From Rhizobiales bacterium Ga0077524 (GTDB lineage: Bacteria > Pseudomonadota > Alphaproteobacteria > Rhizobiales > Hyphomicrobiaceae): a DNA stretch of 55,490 nucleotides. Within the stretch, counting starts at the first letter, position 1; each line of letters opens with the position of its first letter. The stretch covers positions 1 to 55,490 of the forward strand of contig LNDR01000409.1 in assembly GCA_001464755.1 (NCBI GenBank), written 5' to 3'. The notes beneath the pieces were generated by a model. That model searched no databases, was not told the origin of the DNA, and saw only the letters and a program-made list of their open reading frames with translations. A program made the position numbers and the translations under genes. Shown in pieces: positions 26,808 to 35,893 of the stretch.

Positions 26808-26845
26808 GTCGGGTCTCGCACGAGCAGGGCTCGACCCGACCTGCA
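26808..26845. repeat. Intergenic palindromic repeat, family B, copy 1
   Basis: GTCGGGTC (26808-26815) pairs with GACCCGAC (26833-26840), followed by CTGCA. The same arms and a matching xTGCA tail recur at 50945-50980. It lies in the 146-bp gap between the small phosphatase gene and the convergent methyltransferase/ATP-grasp gene. It is read as a dispersed extragenic palindrome that could also end transcription. Confidence 0.75.
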
Positions 26846-26876
26846 TGTCCGCTATGGCCACACGCTCTGGTACCGC

Positions 26877-28832
26877 CTAGACCCTTGCTGCCGCCGGCAG
26901 CACTGCCGCCGCCGCCTGCAGTTTGGCCTGAATGCCGAGCCGCTCCTCCGCTGCCGCCAGGATCTGCCCGAGCAGCTCCGCGTAACGCATGCCCTGGAAG
27001 CTCGCCATCAGGTTCAGCTTGCCGTCCCAGCACCAGCCGGGGTTCGGGTTGACCTCGAGCAGCTTGATCTCACCCTTGGCATCGGCCCGGAAGTCGAACC
27101 GCGCATAGTCTCGGCACCCCAGCCGCTCGAAGAGACGCGCCGAGTTCTCGATCAGCTGCTGCTGAATGTGATCGGGCAAGTGGGCTTCGTGATACTTTAC
27201 CTGCGTCCAGTAGGGGCTGTCCGGTTCCCATTTCGACTCGTAGCCGAGTATGCGCGGCAGCCCGTCCTGAAGCCGCGAGTAGTCGACCTCGAGTATCGGC
27301 AGCGCTCGCAACCCCTGGTCCGGATTGCCGATCAGGCTCACCGAGTACTCGGCGCCGGTCAGGAACTCCTGCACCAGCACGCCACGCTTCGGAAATTGCG
27401 TCTTGAGTCGCTCGAGGTAATCGATCAGCGCGCGCTCGTTGTCGACGACGGCGTCCTTCGTGATGCCCTGCGAGCTGTCGCCGGTGTTCGGTTTGAGCAG
27501 CGCCGGGAACACGCTTGGCAGAGTAGCACCCTGGTCGCCGGGGCGCACGTAGGTCTCGAGCGGTACCGGCACGTCGAGCGATTGCGCGACCGCCCGAACC
27601 AGCCCCTTGTCGTAGCAGGCGGCCAGCGCGCCGGGACCGCCTCCCGTGTACGGGATCTCGAGCATCTCCATCAGCGCCGGAACATGCAGCTCCTTGAACG
27701 GATCGTTGTTGAACCCCTCGTCGCAGAGGTTCAGCACGAGATCGGTCTTCAGCTCGGAAAGATCGCGGTCGAGCGTCGCGTGATTGTCGAGATAGCGCAC
27801 CTTGTAGTTCGGCATCTCCGCGAGCGCGTCCTTGAGCCGGCGGATGGTCTCGTGATCCTCGTCGTTGAACTGGCCGTTGAGCTTCACGGTGTCGGGTAGC
27901 CGCGGATCGCCCATCACTACCGTGAGGTCGATCTGCCGGATCTTCCCGCGTGGCTTGCGTGCCGGCAGTTGCGGCGCGTCGGCGGAAATCAGCAGCCGCC
28001 GTGCCATCATCCCGAGGTCTTGGTCTCGGTCCGACAGCGCTTCTGTCGTGCCGTGATGGCGGATGTTGCGGAACCCGCACTTCTCAAGCAGCTTGCTTAT
28101 GCTCGCCCGCGTGTAGAGGCGCTCGGCGTAGAACTGATCGGCGATGACGCCTGTCTCGTCGTTGACGATCACTTCTCGGCTGATGAGCCGCTCCTTGTCT
28201 TGGCTGATGGAGCGCTCGCGGCAGACGAAATGATGCTCGTCGATCCACTCCCACGAGCGCCGGTCGAAATGCTCGGCCATGTAGCCGCCGTCCGTGATGT
28301 CGAGCACGATCTGCCCGGACGGACGCAGCAGCTTGCCCACGGTCGCGAGCACCTTCTCGTCGTCCTGCTGGTTCGAGAAGTAGCCGAACGAGTTGCCCAT
28401 GATGGCAACGCAATCATAGCTCGCCTCGTTGAGCCGCGGATTGCGCGCGTCGCCTTCCTTGAAGACGACCTGCAGGCCCTCGGCCTGCGCACGCTTGCGC
28501 GCCAGCCGGATAAGGTAGCGCGACCGGTCCACGCCCGTGACGTTGCGAAAGCCCCGTCGCGCCAGCTCCAGGCAGTGTCGGCCTTGGCCGCAGCACAGGT
28601 CGAGAATCTGGCTGTGCGGCTGCACGGCGGCTGCCGACACGATGAAATCGACGTCGCGCCGCGTGTTCTCGGCGTTCTCGACGACATCGCCGTCGGTCTT
28701 GACGTAGAGCGCGTTGAAGAGCTTGCGCCACCACTCTGAAGGGAGATGGGACTCGAGATCGGCGACAGGGCCGAGGCAGGAGCGGGCGGGCGGCGTCCGG
28801 CGCGGACGCTTCGGCTTGGAAGCGATGGCCAT
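26877..28832 (-). CDS. Fused SAM methyltransferase and D-Ala-D-Ala-ligase-like ATP-grasp protein
   Basis: A 651-residue two-domain protein. Residues about 60-285 form a class I methyltransferase: motif I ILDLCCGQGRHCLELARRGF (about 76-95), acidic loop GVDRSRYL, and VFKEGDARN. Residues about 300-630 form an ATP-grasp domain like D-alanine-D-alanine ligase: NLCDEGFNNDPFKELHVPALM, LEIPYTGGGPGALAACYDKGL, a Lys at 447 in ALLKPNTGDSSQGI, LVQEFLTGAEYSV, RFDFRAD (Asp580) and LLEVNPNPG (Glu593, Asn595). It should methylate one substrate and make an amide or ester bond using ATP, probably on the same small molecule or peptide. The product is unknown. ATG 28832 is preferred over the 28925 start, whose first 31 residues are disordered-looking. 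Confidence 0.88.
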   Translation of the reverse strand: MAIASKPKRPRRTPPARSCLGPVADLESHLPSEWWRKLFNALYVKTDGDVVENAENTRRDVDFIVSAAAVQPHSQILDLCCGQGRHCLELARRGFRNVTGVDRSRYLIRLARKRAQAEGLQVVFKEGDARNPRLNEASYDCVAIMGNSFGYFSNQQDDEKVLATVGKLLRPSGQIVLDITDGGYMAEHFDRRSWEWIDEHHFVCRERSISQDKERLISREVIVNDETGVIADQFYAERLYTRASISKLLEKCGFRNIRHHGTTEALSDRDQDLGMMARRLLISADAPQLPARKPRGKIRQIDLTVVMGDPRLPDTVKLNGQFNDEDHETIRRLKDALAEMPNYKVRYLDNHATLDRDLSELKTDLVLNLCDEGFNNDPFKELHVPALMEMLEIPYTGGGPGALAACYDKGLVRAVAQSLDVPVPLETYVRPGDQGATLPSVFPALLKPNTGDSSQGITKDAVVDNERALIDYLERLKTQFPKRGVLVQEFLTGAEYSVSLIGNPDQGLRALPILEVDYSRLQDGLPRILGYESKWEPDSPYWTQVKYHEAHLPDHIQQQLIENSARLFERLGCRDYARFDFRADAKGEIKLLEVNPNPGWCWDGKLNLMASFQGMRYAELLGQILAAAEERLGIQAKLQAAAAVLPAAARV

Positions 28833-29099
28833 GATGGACGAGAAGTCTCCCGAAGGATGAGCCGTAGCGTTGCCGCCGGGTGTGCAGATTTCCCGACGGT
28901 CCGCATCTGGCGAGGGACGCCACATGGTCCCGGAGGCGGATCATTTAGAGCGGCCGAAAAACGAGTCAAACGCCAATTGGTTGCATTCGACCGATCGTAA
29001 CAGTTTTTGATCGCAAGCTGCGGCATGCGACCTCGCCAGAGGTAACCCGCACCCGCATCCGTGGTGCAGTCGACGCGCAGCACCGCAAACGTGACACAA

Positions 29100-30395
<1,296 letters not shown>

Positions 30396-30422
30396 CGGTT
30401 CAAAGCCTTTCGAGCGGCGGTT

Positions 30423-30842
30423 TCAGAGAATGTGGATTGTAAGATTGAGCCACATCAGGACGAGCGCGACGAAGCCGACCAGAAACGCCGTCCCGCGCCA
30501 CATCACGACGTTGGGCCCGATGTGGATCACCGAGTGTGCGACCCGCGATAGCACGAAGATCCACGCGAGTCCGACCATCATCACGTTGACCGCGCTGGTA
30601 ATCATCGCGAAGGCCACCACGGCATAGAATAGCACCGGCAGCTCGAACTGGTTGGCGTAGTTCTTCGCGACCTTCACGGCCTGGGTCGACCACCTGTTTT
30701 GCCCGATCCGCACGTCGTCGTCGGTGAGCTTCTGTCCGTTGTCGCGCATCGACTGCGCCCGCGCCGACCCCATGGCGAGCAGCACGCCCAGCGTCAAGAC
30801 CACCTGAGCGATGACGGGAAACAGGATCGCGGTCGGCTTCAT
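30423..30842 (-). CDS. MAPEG-family membrane protein
   Basis: A 139-residue inner-membrane protein with four helices, at about residues 5-28, 62-80, 83-100 and 118-138. The sequence NYANQFELPVLFYAVVAFAM and the pair WIFVLSRVAHSVIHIG carry the Asn, Glu and Arg residues of the MAPEG family (membrane-associated eicosanoid and glutathione proteins). Bacterial members may use glutathione, but their substrates are mostly unknown. ATG 30842 starts at the first helix. It is co-directional with rsmB. Confidence 0.87.
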   Translation of the reverse strand: MKPTAILFPVIAQVVLTLGVLLAMGSARAQSMRDNGQKLTDDDVRIGQNRWSTQAVKVAKNYANQFELPVLFYAVVAFAMITSAVNVMMVGLAWIFVLSRVAHSVIHIGPNVVMWRGTAFLVGFVALVLMWLNLTIHIL

Positions 30843-30934
30843 GGCGGCACCGGAGTTGTGAATGCGGAAAGGCGGAGCTGTCGCCGCTTAGAGCACGCGG
30901 CGCGACCCGTCGAGGAGTGTGGGAGGTCGAAAGG

Positions 30935-31648
30935 TTACTCGTAGCCCTCGGCGATGGAGCGCGCGATCGCCGTGCTTCGCGTCTCTGGATCGATGATCCC
31001 CGCTGGATCGTTGCGAGACGGACCGAAACGCCGCGTATGGACAAACATCGTCCGCGCGACGGCCTCGAGTCGTGCCAACTCGTCCAGTGGCTCGGCGTGG
31101 TCATCGACCCGAAGGTCGAGCGCGGGGTGGTCCTCGTCGTCGTGAATGAGCAGTGCCGCCGACTGCTTGCCGCGCTTGTCACCACCCGCCGCCTGACCGG
31201 CTTGCAGCGCCGCGATCAGCCGCCGCGCGAACGGCAGGTCGGCACCTGCCTTGTACGCGTTTGCCGTCTCCTGAATCACCGCCTCGCCCGCCAGCATGTT
31301 GCCGGCGACCGAGAATGTGGCCTCGACCAGATGTCCGCACCACGGCACGCAGGCAGTGCCTGTCCGCGCCGCGAAGCGACCGTCGCGGTCCATCACGTGC
31401 ACTTGCCGGTGATCGCGTCCGTCATCCGCCTGCAGCAGCATCTGCACGCAATCCTCGGCCGAGGCACCCGCAGCGAGCAGCGCCAGCCCGCGTGGTCCAA
31501 AGAGCTGGTTGGTTGTCGCTTGTGTCGCGACTGCGCCTACGCCCGTCTTGATGTGCGGTACGCGCGCACCCACGGCGAACGCACACGTCGTGACCGCTAT
31601 TCCCACGCGCCCCGTTTTCTCGTCTTTCGCGATGATCGACCAGGTCAT
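30935..31648 (-). CDS. DUF1028 family Ntn-hydrolase-like protein
   Basis: A 237-residue protein from ATG 31648, chosen because the family starts there: MTWSIIAKDEKTGRVGIAVTTCAFAVGARV. The GVGAVATQATTN segment and VPWCGHLVEATFSVAGNMLAGE are characteristic of DUF1028 proteins, which have an Ntn-hydrolase-like fold but no settled reaction. It is probably cytoplasmic. It lies 7 bp after the 2-hydroxyacid dehydrogenase gene, so the two are almost certainly co-transcribed. A longer upstream frame overlaps that dehydrogenase and was not used. Confidence 0.87.
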   Translation of the reverse strand: MTWSIIAKDEKTGRVGIAVTTCAFAVGARVPHIKTGVGAVATQATTNQLFGPRGLALLAAGASAEDCVQMLLQADDGRDHRQVHVMDRDGRFAARTGTACVPWCGHLVEATFSVAGNMLAGEAVIQETANAYKAGADLPFARRLIAALQAGQAAGGDKRGKQSAALLIHDDEDHPALDLRVDDHAEPLDELARLEAVARTMFVHTRRFGPSRNDPAGIIDPETRSTAIARSIAEGYE

Positions 31649-31655
31649 GGCTTTG

Positions 31656-32654
31656 TCAGAACATCGCGGGGTGAACACGATCCGGCGGCGAATGGCCATC
31701 CAGGAACGTCTTGATGTTGATGATCACCTTCTCGCCCATGTCGATGCGGCCCTCGATGGTCGCCGAGCCCATGTGCGGCAGCGCCACCACTCGGTCGGAC
31801 GCCAGCAGCTTCGGATTGACGGCCGGCTCGTGCTCGAAGACGTCGAGCCCCGCCCCTGCGATCGCGCCCGCATCGATCAGCCGAGCCAGCTCGTTTTCGT
31901 CGATCACCTCGCCCCGCGCCGTGTTGACCAGATAGCTGCTGGGCTTCAGCAGCTTCAGCCGACGTGCCGAAAGCAGGTGGTAGGTCGCCGGCGTATGCGG
32001 ACAGTTGACCGAGATGATGTCCATCCGGGCGAGCATCTGGTCGAGGCTCTCCCAGTAGGTCGCCTCGAGCTCTTGCTCGATCTCCTCTCCGAGTCGGCGG
32101 CGATTGTGATAGTGGATCTGCAACCCGAACGCCTTCGCCCGGCGCGCCACGGCCTGCCCGATGCGGCCCATGCCGATGATGCCGAGCCGCTTGCCCCAGA
32201 TCCGGTGCCCGAGCATCCACGTCGGCGACCACCCGGCCCAATGGTTGCGGGGATCTTTGAGGTAGGCGGTGCCCTGCGCGAGGCGCCGTGGCGCGGCCAG
32301 GATCAGCGCCATGGTCATGTCGGCCGTGTCTTCGGTCAGCACGCCGGGCGTATTGGTGACGGTGATGCCCCGGTTGCGCGCTGTATCGAGATCGATGTTG
32401 TCGACGCCCGTACCAAAGTTGGAGATCAGTTTCAGCCCCGGCCCTGATTGCGCCAGTACGGCCCTGTCGATGCGGTCGGTGACCGTCGGCACGAGTACGT
32501 CCGCTGTTTGCGCCGCCGCCACCAGTTCCGCCTGCGTCATCGGGCGGTCGTCCACGTTCAATCGGGCGTCGAACAGCTCGCGCATGCGCGTCTCGACCAC
32601 GTCCGGCAGCTTTCGGGTGACGATGACGAGGGGTCGCTTGGCGCTCTGGGGCAT
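31656..32654 (-). CDS. D-isomer-specific 2-hydroxyacid dehydrogenase (GhrB/GyaR-like)
   Basis: A 332-residue NAD(P)-dependent enzyme that interconverts 2-oxoacids and D-2-hydroxyacids, for example glyoxylate or hydroxypyruvate. The Rossmann motif is LGIIGMGRIGQAVARRA. The catalytic Arg is in VNTARGEVIDE, the Glu in LDVFEHEP, and the His in VALPHMGSAT. ATG 32654 was chosen because it begins MPQSAKRPLVIVTRKLPDVV at the fold's first strand; the longer frame to 32813 has no homologous sequence. It starts an operon with DUF1028 and is divergent from an SH3 exported protein. The exact substrate is not certain. Confidence 0.92.
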   Translation of the reverse strand: MPQSAKRPLVIVTRKLPDVVETRMRELFDARLNVDDRPMTQAELVAAAQTADVLVPTVTDRIDRAVLAQSGPGLKLISNFGTGVDNIDLDTARNRGITVTNTPGVLTEDTADMTMALILAAPRRLAQGTAYLKDPRNHWAGWSPTWMLGHRIWGKRLGIIGMGRIGQAVARRAKAFGLQIHYHNRRRLGEEIEQELEATYWESLDQMLARMDIISVNCPHTPATYHLLSARRLKLLKPSSYLVNTARGEVIDENELARLIDAGAIAGAGLDVFEHEPAVNPKLLASDRVVALPHMGSATIEGRIDMGEKVIINIKTFLDGHSPPDRVHPAMF

Positions 32655-32736
32655 GGGGACGGTCCGGCGTAAAGGAAAGGGTCGTCGCGGCAGCGAAGAA
32701 GTTTCGCCGGCAGCAAGGGCTTGATCGGTCTCGATC

Positions 32737-32753
32737 CTGTTAGTCTCTAACAG
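32737..32753. promoter_or_regulatory. Inverted repeat CTGTTAG-3-CTAACAG in a divergent promoter region
   Basis: CTGTTAG (32737-32743) and CTAACAG (32747-32753) are a perfect 7-bp inverted repeat with three bases between. They lie in the 217-bp space between the divergent 2-hydroxyacid dehydrogenase and SH3-protein genes. The shape fits a dimeric repressor site. The regulator is not identified. Confidence 0.35.
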
Positions 32754-32871
32754 AAGCCGGCGCCAATCTCCATTCCCGTGCTCGCTTGCCGCGAACGATT
32801 GCCTCGCCTTCACGGATCAGACAAAGTTTCGCGTGAGATTCGCAATGGCTTGGCTTGGGGACGGGGAGGCG

Positions 32872-33405
32872 ATGATGGAATTCCGGCTCACCCGCGCTTT
32901 CAGAGCGATGGCGGCAGTCGTGCCCGTTCTGGCGGCCTTGGCAACGGCCCCTCAGGCTGTTGCCGGCAGCGGGCTCCCTGTGCCGCGTTTCGTCAGCCTG
33001 AAAGCCGACCGCGTCCATTCGCGGCAGGGCCCCGGCACCGACCACAAGGTGCTGTGGGTCTATCGTCGTGCTGGGCTACCCGTCGAGGTCATCCGCGAGT
33101 TCGAGGGCTGGCGTCAGGTGCGCGACAGCGACGGGGCGGAGGGTTGGGTGCTCCAGTCCCTCGTTTCCGGTCGCCGAACGGCACTTGTGACACCCTGGGA
33201 GCTGAAGAGCGCTGACTCGCCCAAGATCGAGCTTTTGGCCGACGATCGCCTCGGCGCAACCCCGGTCGCCATCCTGGAGGCCGGTGTCATTGCCAACATC
33301 AAGAGTTGCGACACGCGCTGGTGCTACGTCTCGATCGGTGACTATCGCGGCTACATCGAGCAAAAGCAGCTCTGGGGCGTGTATCCCGGCGAGACCGTCC
33401 GCTGA
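32872..33405 (+). CDS. Exported SH3-domain protein
   Basis: A 177-residue protein from ATG 32872 (a second ATG follows at 32875), placed by GGGGAGG at 32863-32869. Residues 1-31 are a signal peptide ending TAPQAVAG. Residues about 40-105 form a bacterial SH3 domain: SLKADRVHSRQGPGTDHKVLWVYRRAG and EGWRQVRDSDGAEGWVLQS. A second SH3-like repeat follows with CDTRWCYVSIGDYRGYIE. Such proteins bind peptidoglycan or other envelope partners in the periplasm. The upstream start at 32833 would put 13 polar residues before the signal and is less likely. Confidence 0.85.
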   Translation: MMEFRLTRAFRAMAAVVPVLAALATAPQAVAGSGLPVPRFVSLKADRVHSRQGPGTDHKVLWVYRRAGLPVEVIREFEGWRQVRDSDGAEGWVLQSLVSGRRTALVTPWELKSADSPKIELLADDRLGATPVAILEAGVIANIKSCDTRWCYVSIGDYRGYIEQKQLWGVYPGETVR

Positions 33406-33461
33406 GCGTTTTGCATTTCACGCTGCGAGCCGAGTAGCGAAGTGTTCTTGCTTGCCGTCGA

Positions 33462-34223
33462 TCAACCGGGACTGCTTGGATCGATTGCCTCGAAAATGGG
33501 CGCATCCGCCCATTGCCGTGCGGTGGCGAGATCCTCTCGCGAACGGACGGTCCATGTGAACAACGGTATACCGAGTCCCTCCCGCAGGAAACGCGTCACG
33601 TGTGTCGGTAGAGCCTTGACATGATAGGCGAAAAAGTCCGGCTCGGCCGCGCGACTCTCGATCAGATGCGACAGCCGGTAAGCCCGGTCCGCGTCGAGCC
33701 TGCCCCCCGACCAGCTCGGCTGGTAGAGCCCCGACACGATGCCGCGCGGCACGCCTGGCAGGAGCGGCTTCAGCACGGCCACCACGCTCGGATCGAATGA
33801 CATGATGGCAAACGGTCCCCGGTAGGCCGCGAGATCACGCGCGATCGAGGCAATGAACCGCGGGTCCGGCGCTTCCCAGGCGCTTTTCACCTCGACGAGG
33901 ATTGGCACCCTTCCCGCAACGAGCTCGAGCAAATCGGTGAGCCGCAGGATGCGGGCTCCCGGATCGCCCTTGTAGGCGAGCCGCGCCAGAGCCGCCGGCC
34001 CATGGTCCGTCGTATTGCCGGGAGCGTCGACAAGGCGCGCCAGTGCATGGTCGTGAAACACCATCGCCGTGCCGTCGCTTGCCGGCTGCAGATCGCATTC
34101 GATCCCGTAGCCCCCGGCGATGGCCGCTGCGAAGGCCGGACCCGAGTTCTCGATTATGCCGGCTGCTGCGTTATGCAACCCCCTGTGAGCGATCGGCCTG
34201 AGAAAAGTCGAGCGGTCCAGCAT
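33462..34223 (-). CDS. Glycerophosphodiester phosphodiesterase (UgpQ-like)
   Basis: A 253-residue TIM-barrel enzyme that splits glycerophosphodiesters into glycerol-3-phosphate and an alcohol. His13-Arg14 (IAHRGLHN), Glu42 and Asp44 (GIECDLQPASDG) and His57 (MVFHDHAL) are the catalytic and metal residues, with Glu25-Asn26 of the ENS motif. Later strands show ILVEVKSA and IMSFDPSVV. No signal peptide is seen, so it is cytoplasmic like UgpQ. RidA lies 18 bp upstream on the same strand. ATG 34223 is the first Met of the frame. Confidence 0.92.
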   Translation of the reverse strand: MLDRSTFLRPIAHRGLHNAAAGIIENSGPAFAAAIAGGYGIECDLQPASDGTAMVFHDHALARLVDAPGNTTDHGPAALARLAYKGDPGARILRLTDLLELVAGRVPILVEVKSAWEAPDPRFIASIARDLAAYRGPFAIMSFDPSVVAVLKPLLPGVPRGIVSGLYQPSWSGGRLDADRAYRLSHLIESRAAEPDFFAYHVKALPTHVTRFLREGLGIPLFTWTVRSREDLATARQWADAPIFEAIDPSSPG

Positions 34224-34241
34224 GCGCGAGCGCCTCGAAGT

Positions 34242-34712
34242 TCAGGCCGGTTTGACTGCCAGAATGGCCTCGATCTCCACGGCGGCATCAACTGGCAAGG
34301 CCGCCACGCCGACAGCCGAGCGCGTGTGGCGCCCCCTGTCGCCAAGCACCTCGACGATCAGGTCGGATGCGCCATTGACCACTTGCGGATGCCCGTTGAA
34401 CGTCGGCGACGAGTTGACGAACCCCGTCAGCTTGACGACCCGCTCGATCCGTTCGAGCGAGCCCAGAGCCGCCTTGGCCTGCGCCAAGATATTGAGTGCA
34501 CACACTTTTGCCGCCTCCCGGCCAGCCGCCACGTCCAGCCCGTCTCCAAGCTTTCCGGTGAGAACGTGCCCATCGCCGCGCCGTGAAACTTGTCCGGAGA
34601 TGAACAGGAGGCCACCCGTCAGGCAGGTCGGCACGTAGTTGGCGACCGGCGCCGGAGCGTCCGGCAAGGTCAGCCCGAGCGCTGCTAGCTTCGCCTCGAT
34701 CGTGTCCGTCAT
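34242..34712 (-). CDS. RidA/YjgF-family protein
   Basis: A 156-residue protein from ATG 34712 (MTDTIEAKLAALGLTLPDAP), preceded by a weak GGGGC-type site; ATG 34760 would add 16 residues. The family signature is seen in LLFISGQVSRRGDGHVLTG, and the strand KLTGFVNSSPTF and end VEIEAILAVK fit. RidA proteins hydrolyse reactive enamine/imine intermediates. This protein belongs to the YjgF-like branch with a longer N-terminus, so deaminase activity is plausible but not certain. It is upstream of the glycerophosphodiesterase. Confidence 0.87.
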   Translation of the reverse strand: MTDTIEAKLAALGLTLPDAPAPVANYVPTCLTGGLLFISGQVSRRGDGHVLTGKLGDGLDVAAGREAAKVCALNILAQAKAALGSLERIERVVKLTGFVNSSPTFNGHPQVVNGASDLIVEVLGDRGRHTRSAVGVAALPVDAAVEIEAILAVKPA

Positions 34713-34863
34713 GGGTGCCCCTTTTCCGCCGCGGCCCGCTAGGATAGATTGTTCCTTCATTCTTGGCGCGGGACGTCAGCGTTTGCAATGGGCGCGGCCG
34801 GCTGGTGTTGGCGTGCGAAGGCCGGCGATGTCCCGCCGCTGAACGCACCGATAAGGAGCACGT

Positions 34864-35763
34864 ATGCCGCAAGGCAGAGGCGCAAGGCTGACAAGTTGGT
34901 CTCCGGTGGCGGCCTATGTGGTGCGCGCGGCGGCATTCGTGCTCATCGTGAGCGCGGCTGGAGACGCGCTGGCGCAAAAGACAGCGGTCGGTCCAGCCGA
35001 GCATCTCGCCCCCCATCGCGCCGTTTACGAGATTTCGCTCGCCAGCACGCGGGGCAGCTCGGGGGTGACCGAGCTGACCGGGCGCATGGTATACGAGCTG
35101 ACCGGCTCGGCGTGCCAGGGCTATACCCAGAACATGCGTTTCGTCACTCGCATGACCAATCAGGAAGGCGCGACGACGGTCAGTGACATGCGCTCGTCCA
35201 GTTGGGAGGATGCCGTAGCCAAGGCCTTCCGCTTCAACTCCAGCCAGTACAAGGATACCAAGCTCGAGGAGGCCACCGACGGCGACGCGGCCCGCTCCAC
35301 GCCCGGTGGCGATGTCAAGGTCGTGATCACCAAGCCGGCACGCAAGGCCATCAACCTCAAAGGCAATACGTTCTTTCCCGTGCAGCATTCGATCGCGCTG
35401 CTCACTGCTGCGCGAAAAGGCGACCGCTTTTTTATCGCCGATCTCTATGACGGGTCCGAGAAGGGCGAGAAGGTTTTCGCCACGGCCTCGTTCATCGGGC
35501 AGCCGAAGCCAGCCGGCTATAACCGCACGCTGGCCGAAGCGAAGAACGGCAAGCCGCTGGATGCTCTGCGAAGCTGGCCGATTTCCATCAGCTACTTCGA
35601 GGTCGGTGCTGACACGACGGACGCGGTGCCGGCCTACGAACTCGCGTTTCTCTACTTCGAGAACGGCGTCTCGCGTCGCCTCTTCATCGACTACGGTGAG
35701 TTCGCCGTGCGCGGCAGTCTGCAAAGCCTCGAATTTCTCGAGCCTGCCAAGTGCAAAGGCTGA
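34864..35763 (+). CDS. eipB: Envelope integrity protein EipB (DUF1849)
   Basis: A 299-residue periplasmic protein. The first 38 residues form a signal peptide with a hydrophobic run (YVVRAAAFVLIVSAAG) and cleavage near ALAQ. The DUF1849 pattern is clear: HRAVYEISLASTRGSSGV, MVYELTGSACQGYTQNMRF, and YELAFLYFENGVSRRLFIDYG. Cys84 and Cys297 match the disulfide pair described in Brucella EipB, which forms a spiral beta-sheet and helps the cell envelope resist stress. ATG 34864 is the first Met and has AAGGAG eight bases upstream. It is divergent from the RidA gene. Confidence 0.9.
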   Translation: MPQGRGARLTSWSPVAAYVVRAAAFVLIVSAAGDALAQKTAVGPAEHLAPHRAVYEISLASTRGSSGVTELTGRMVYELTGSACQGYTQNMRFVTRMTNQEGATTVSDMRSSSWEDAVAKAFRFNSSQYKDTKLEEATDGDAARSTPGGDVKVVITKPARKAINLKGNTFFPVQHSIALLTAARKGDRFFIADLYDGSEKGEKVFATASFIGQPKPAGYNRTLAEAKNGKPLDALRSWPISISYFEVGADTTDAVPAYELAFLYFENGVSRRLFIDYGEFAVRGSLQSLEFLEPAKCKG

Positions 35764-35893
35764 CGTGGCCCCGGCGGTAGTTCGCTCCGCGGGCCGGTCA
35801 GCCAACGCATTCTATTCCTCGCAGAGAGGATCGGTTTGAGGGAGGCCGAAGGCACCAAACGGCCATCCCCCTCTCTTTGGCACCGCGCGCCCA

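Noticed and set aside
26731-26876. A possible tRNA in the gap after the small phosphatase gene
   Set aside because: The only stable pairing is the family-B palindrome; no cloverleaf or T-loop GTTCRANNC was found.
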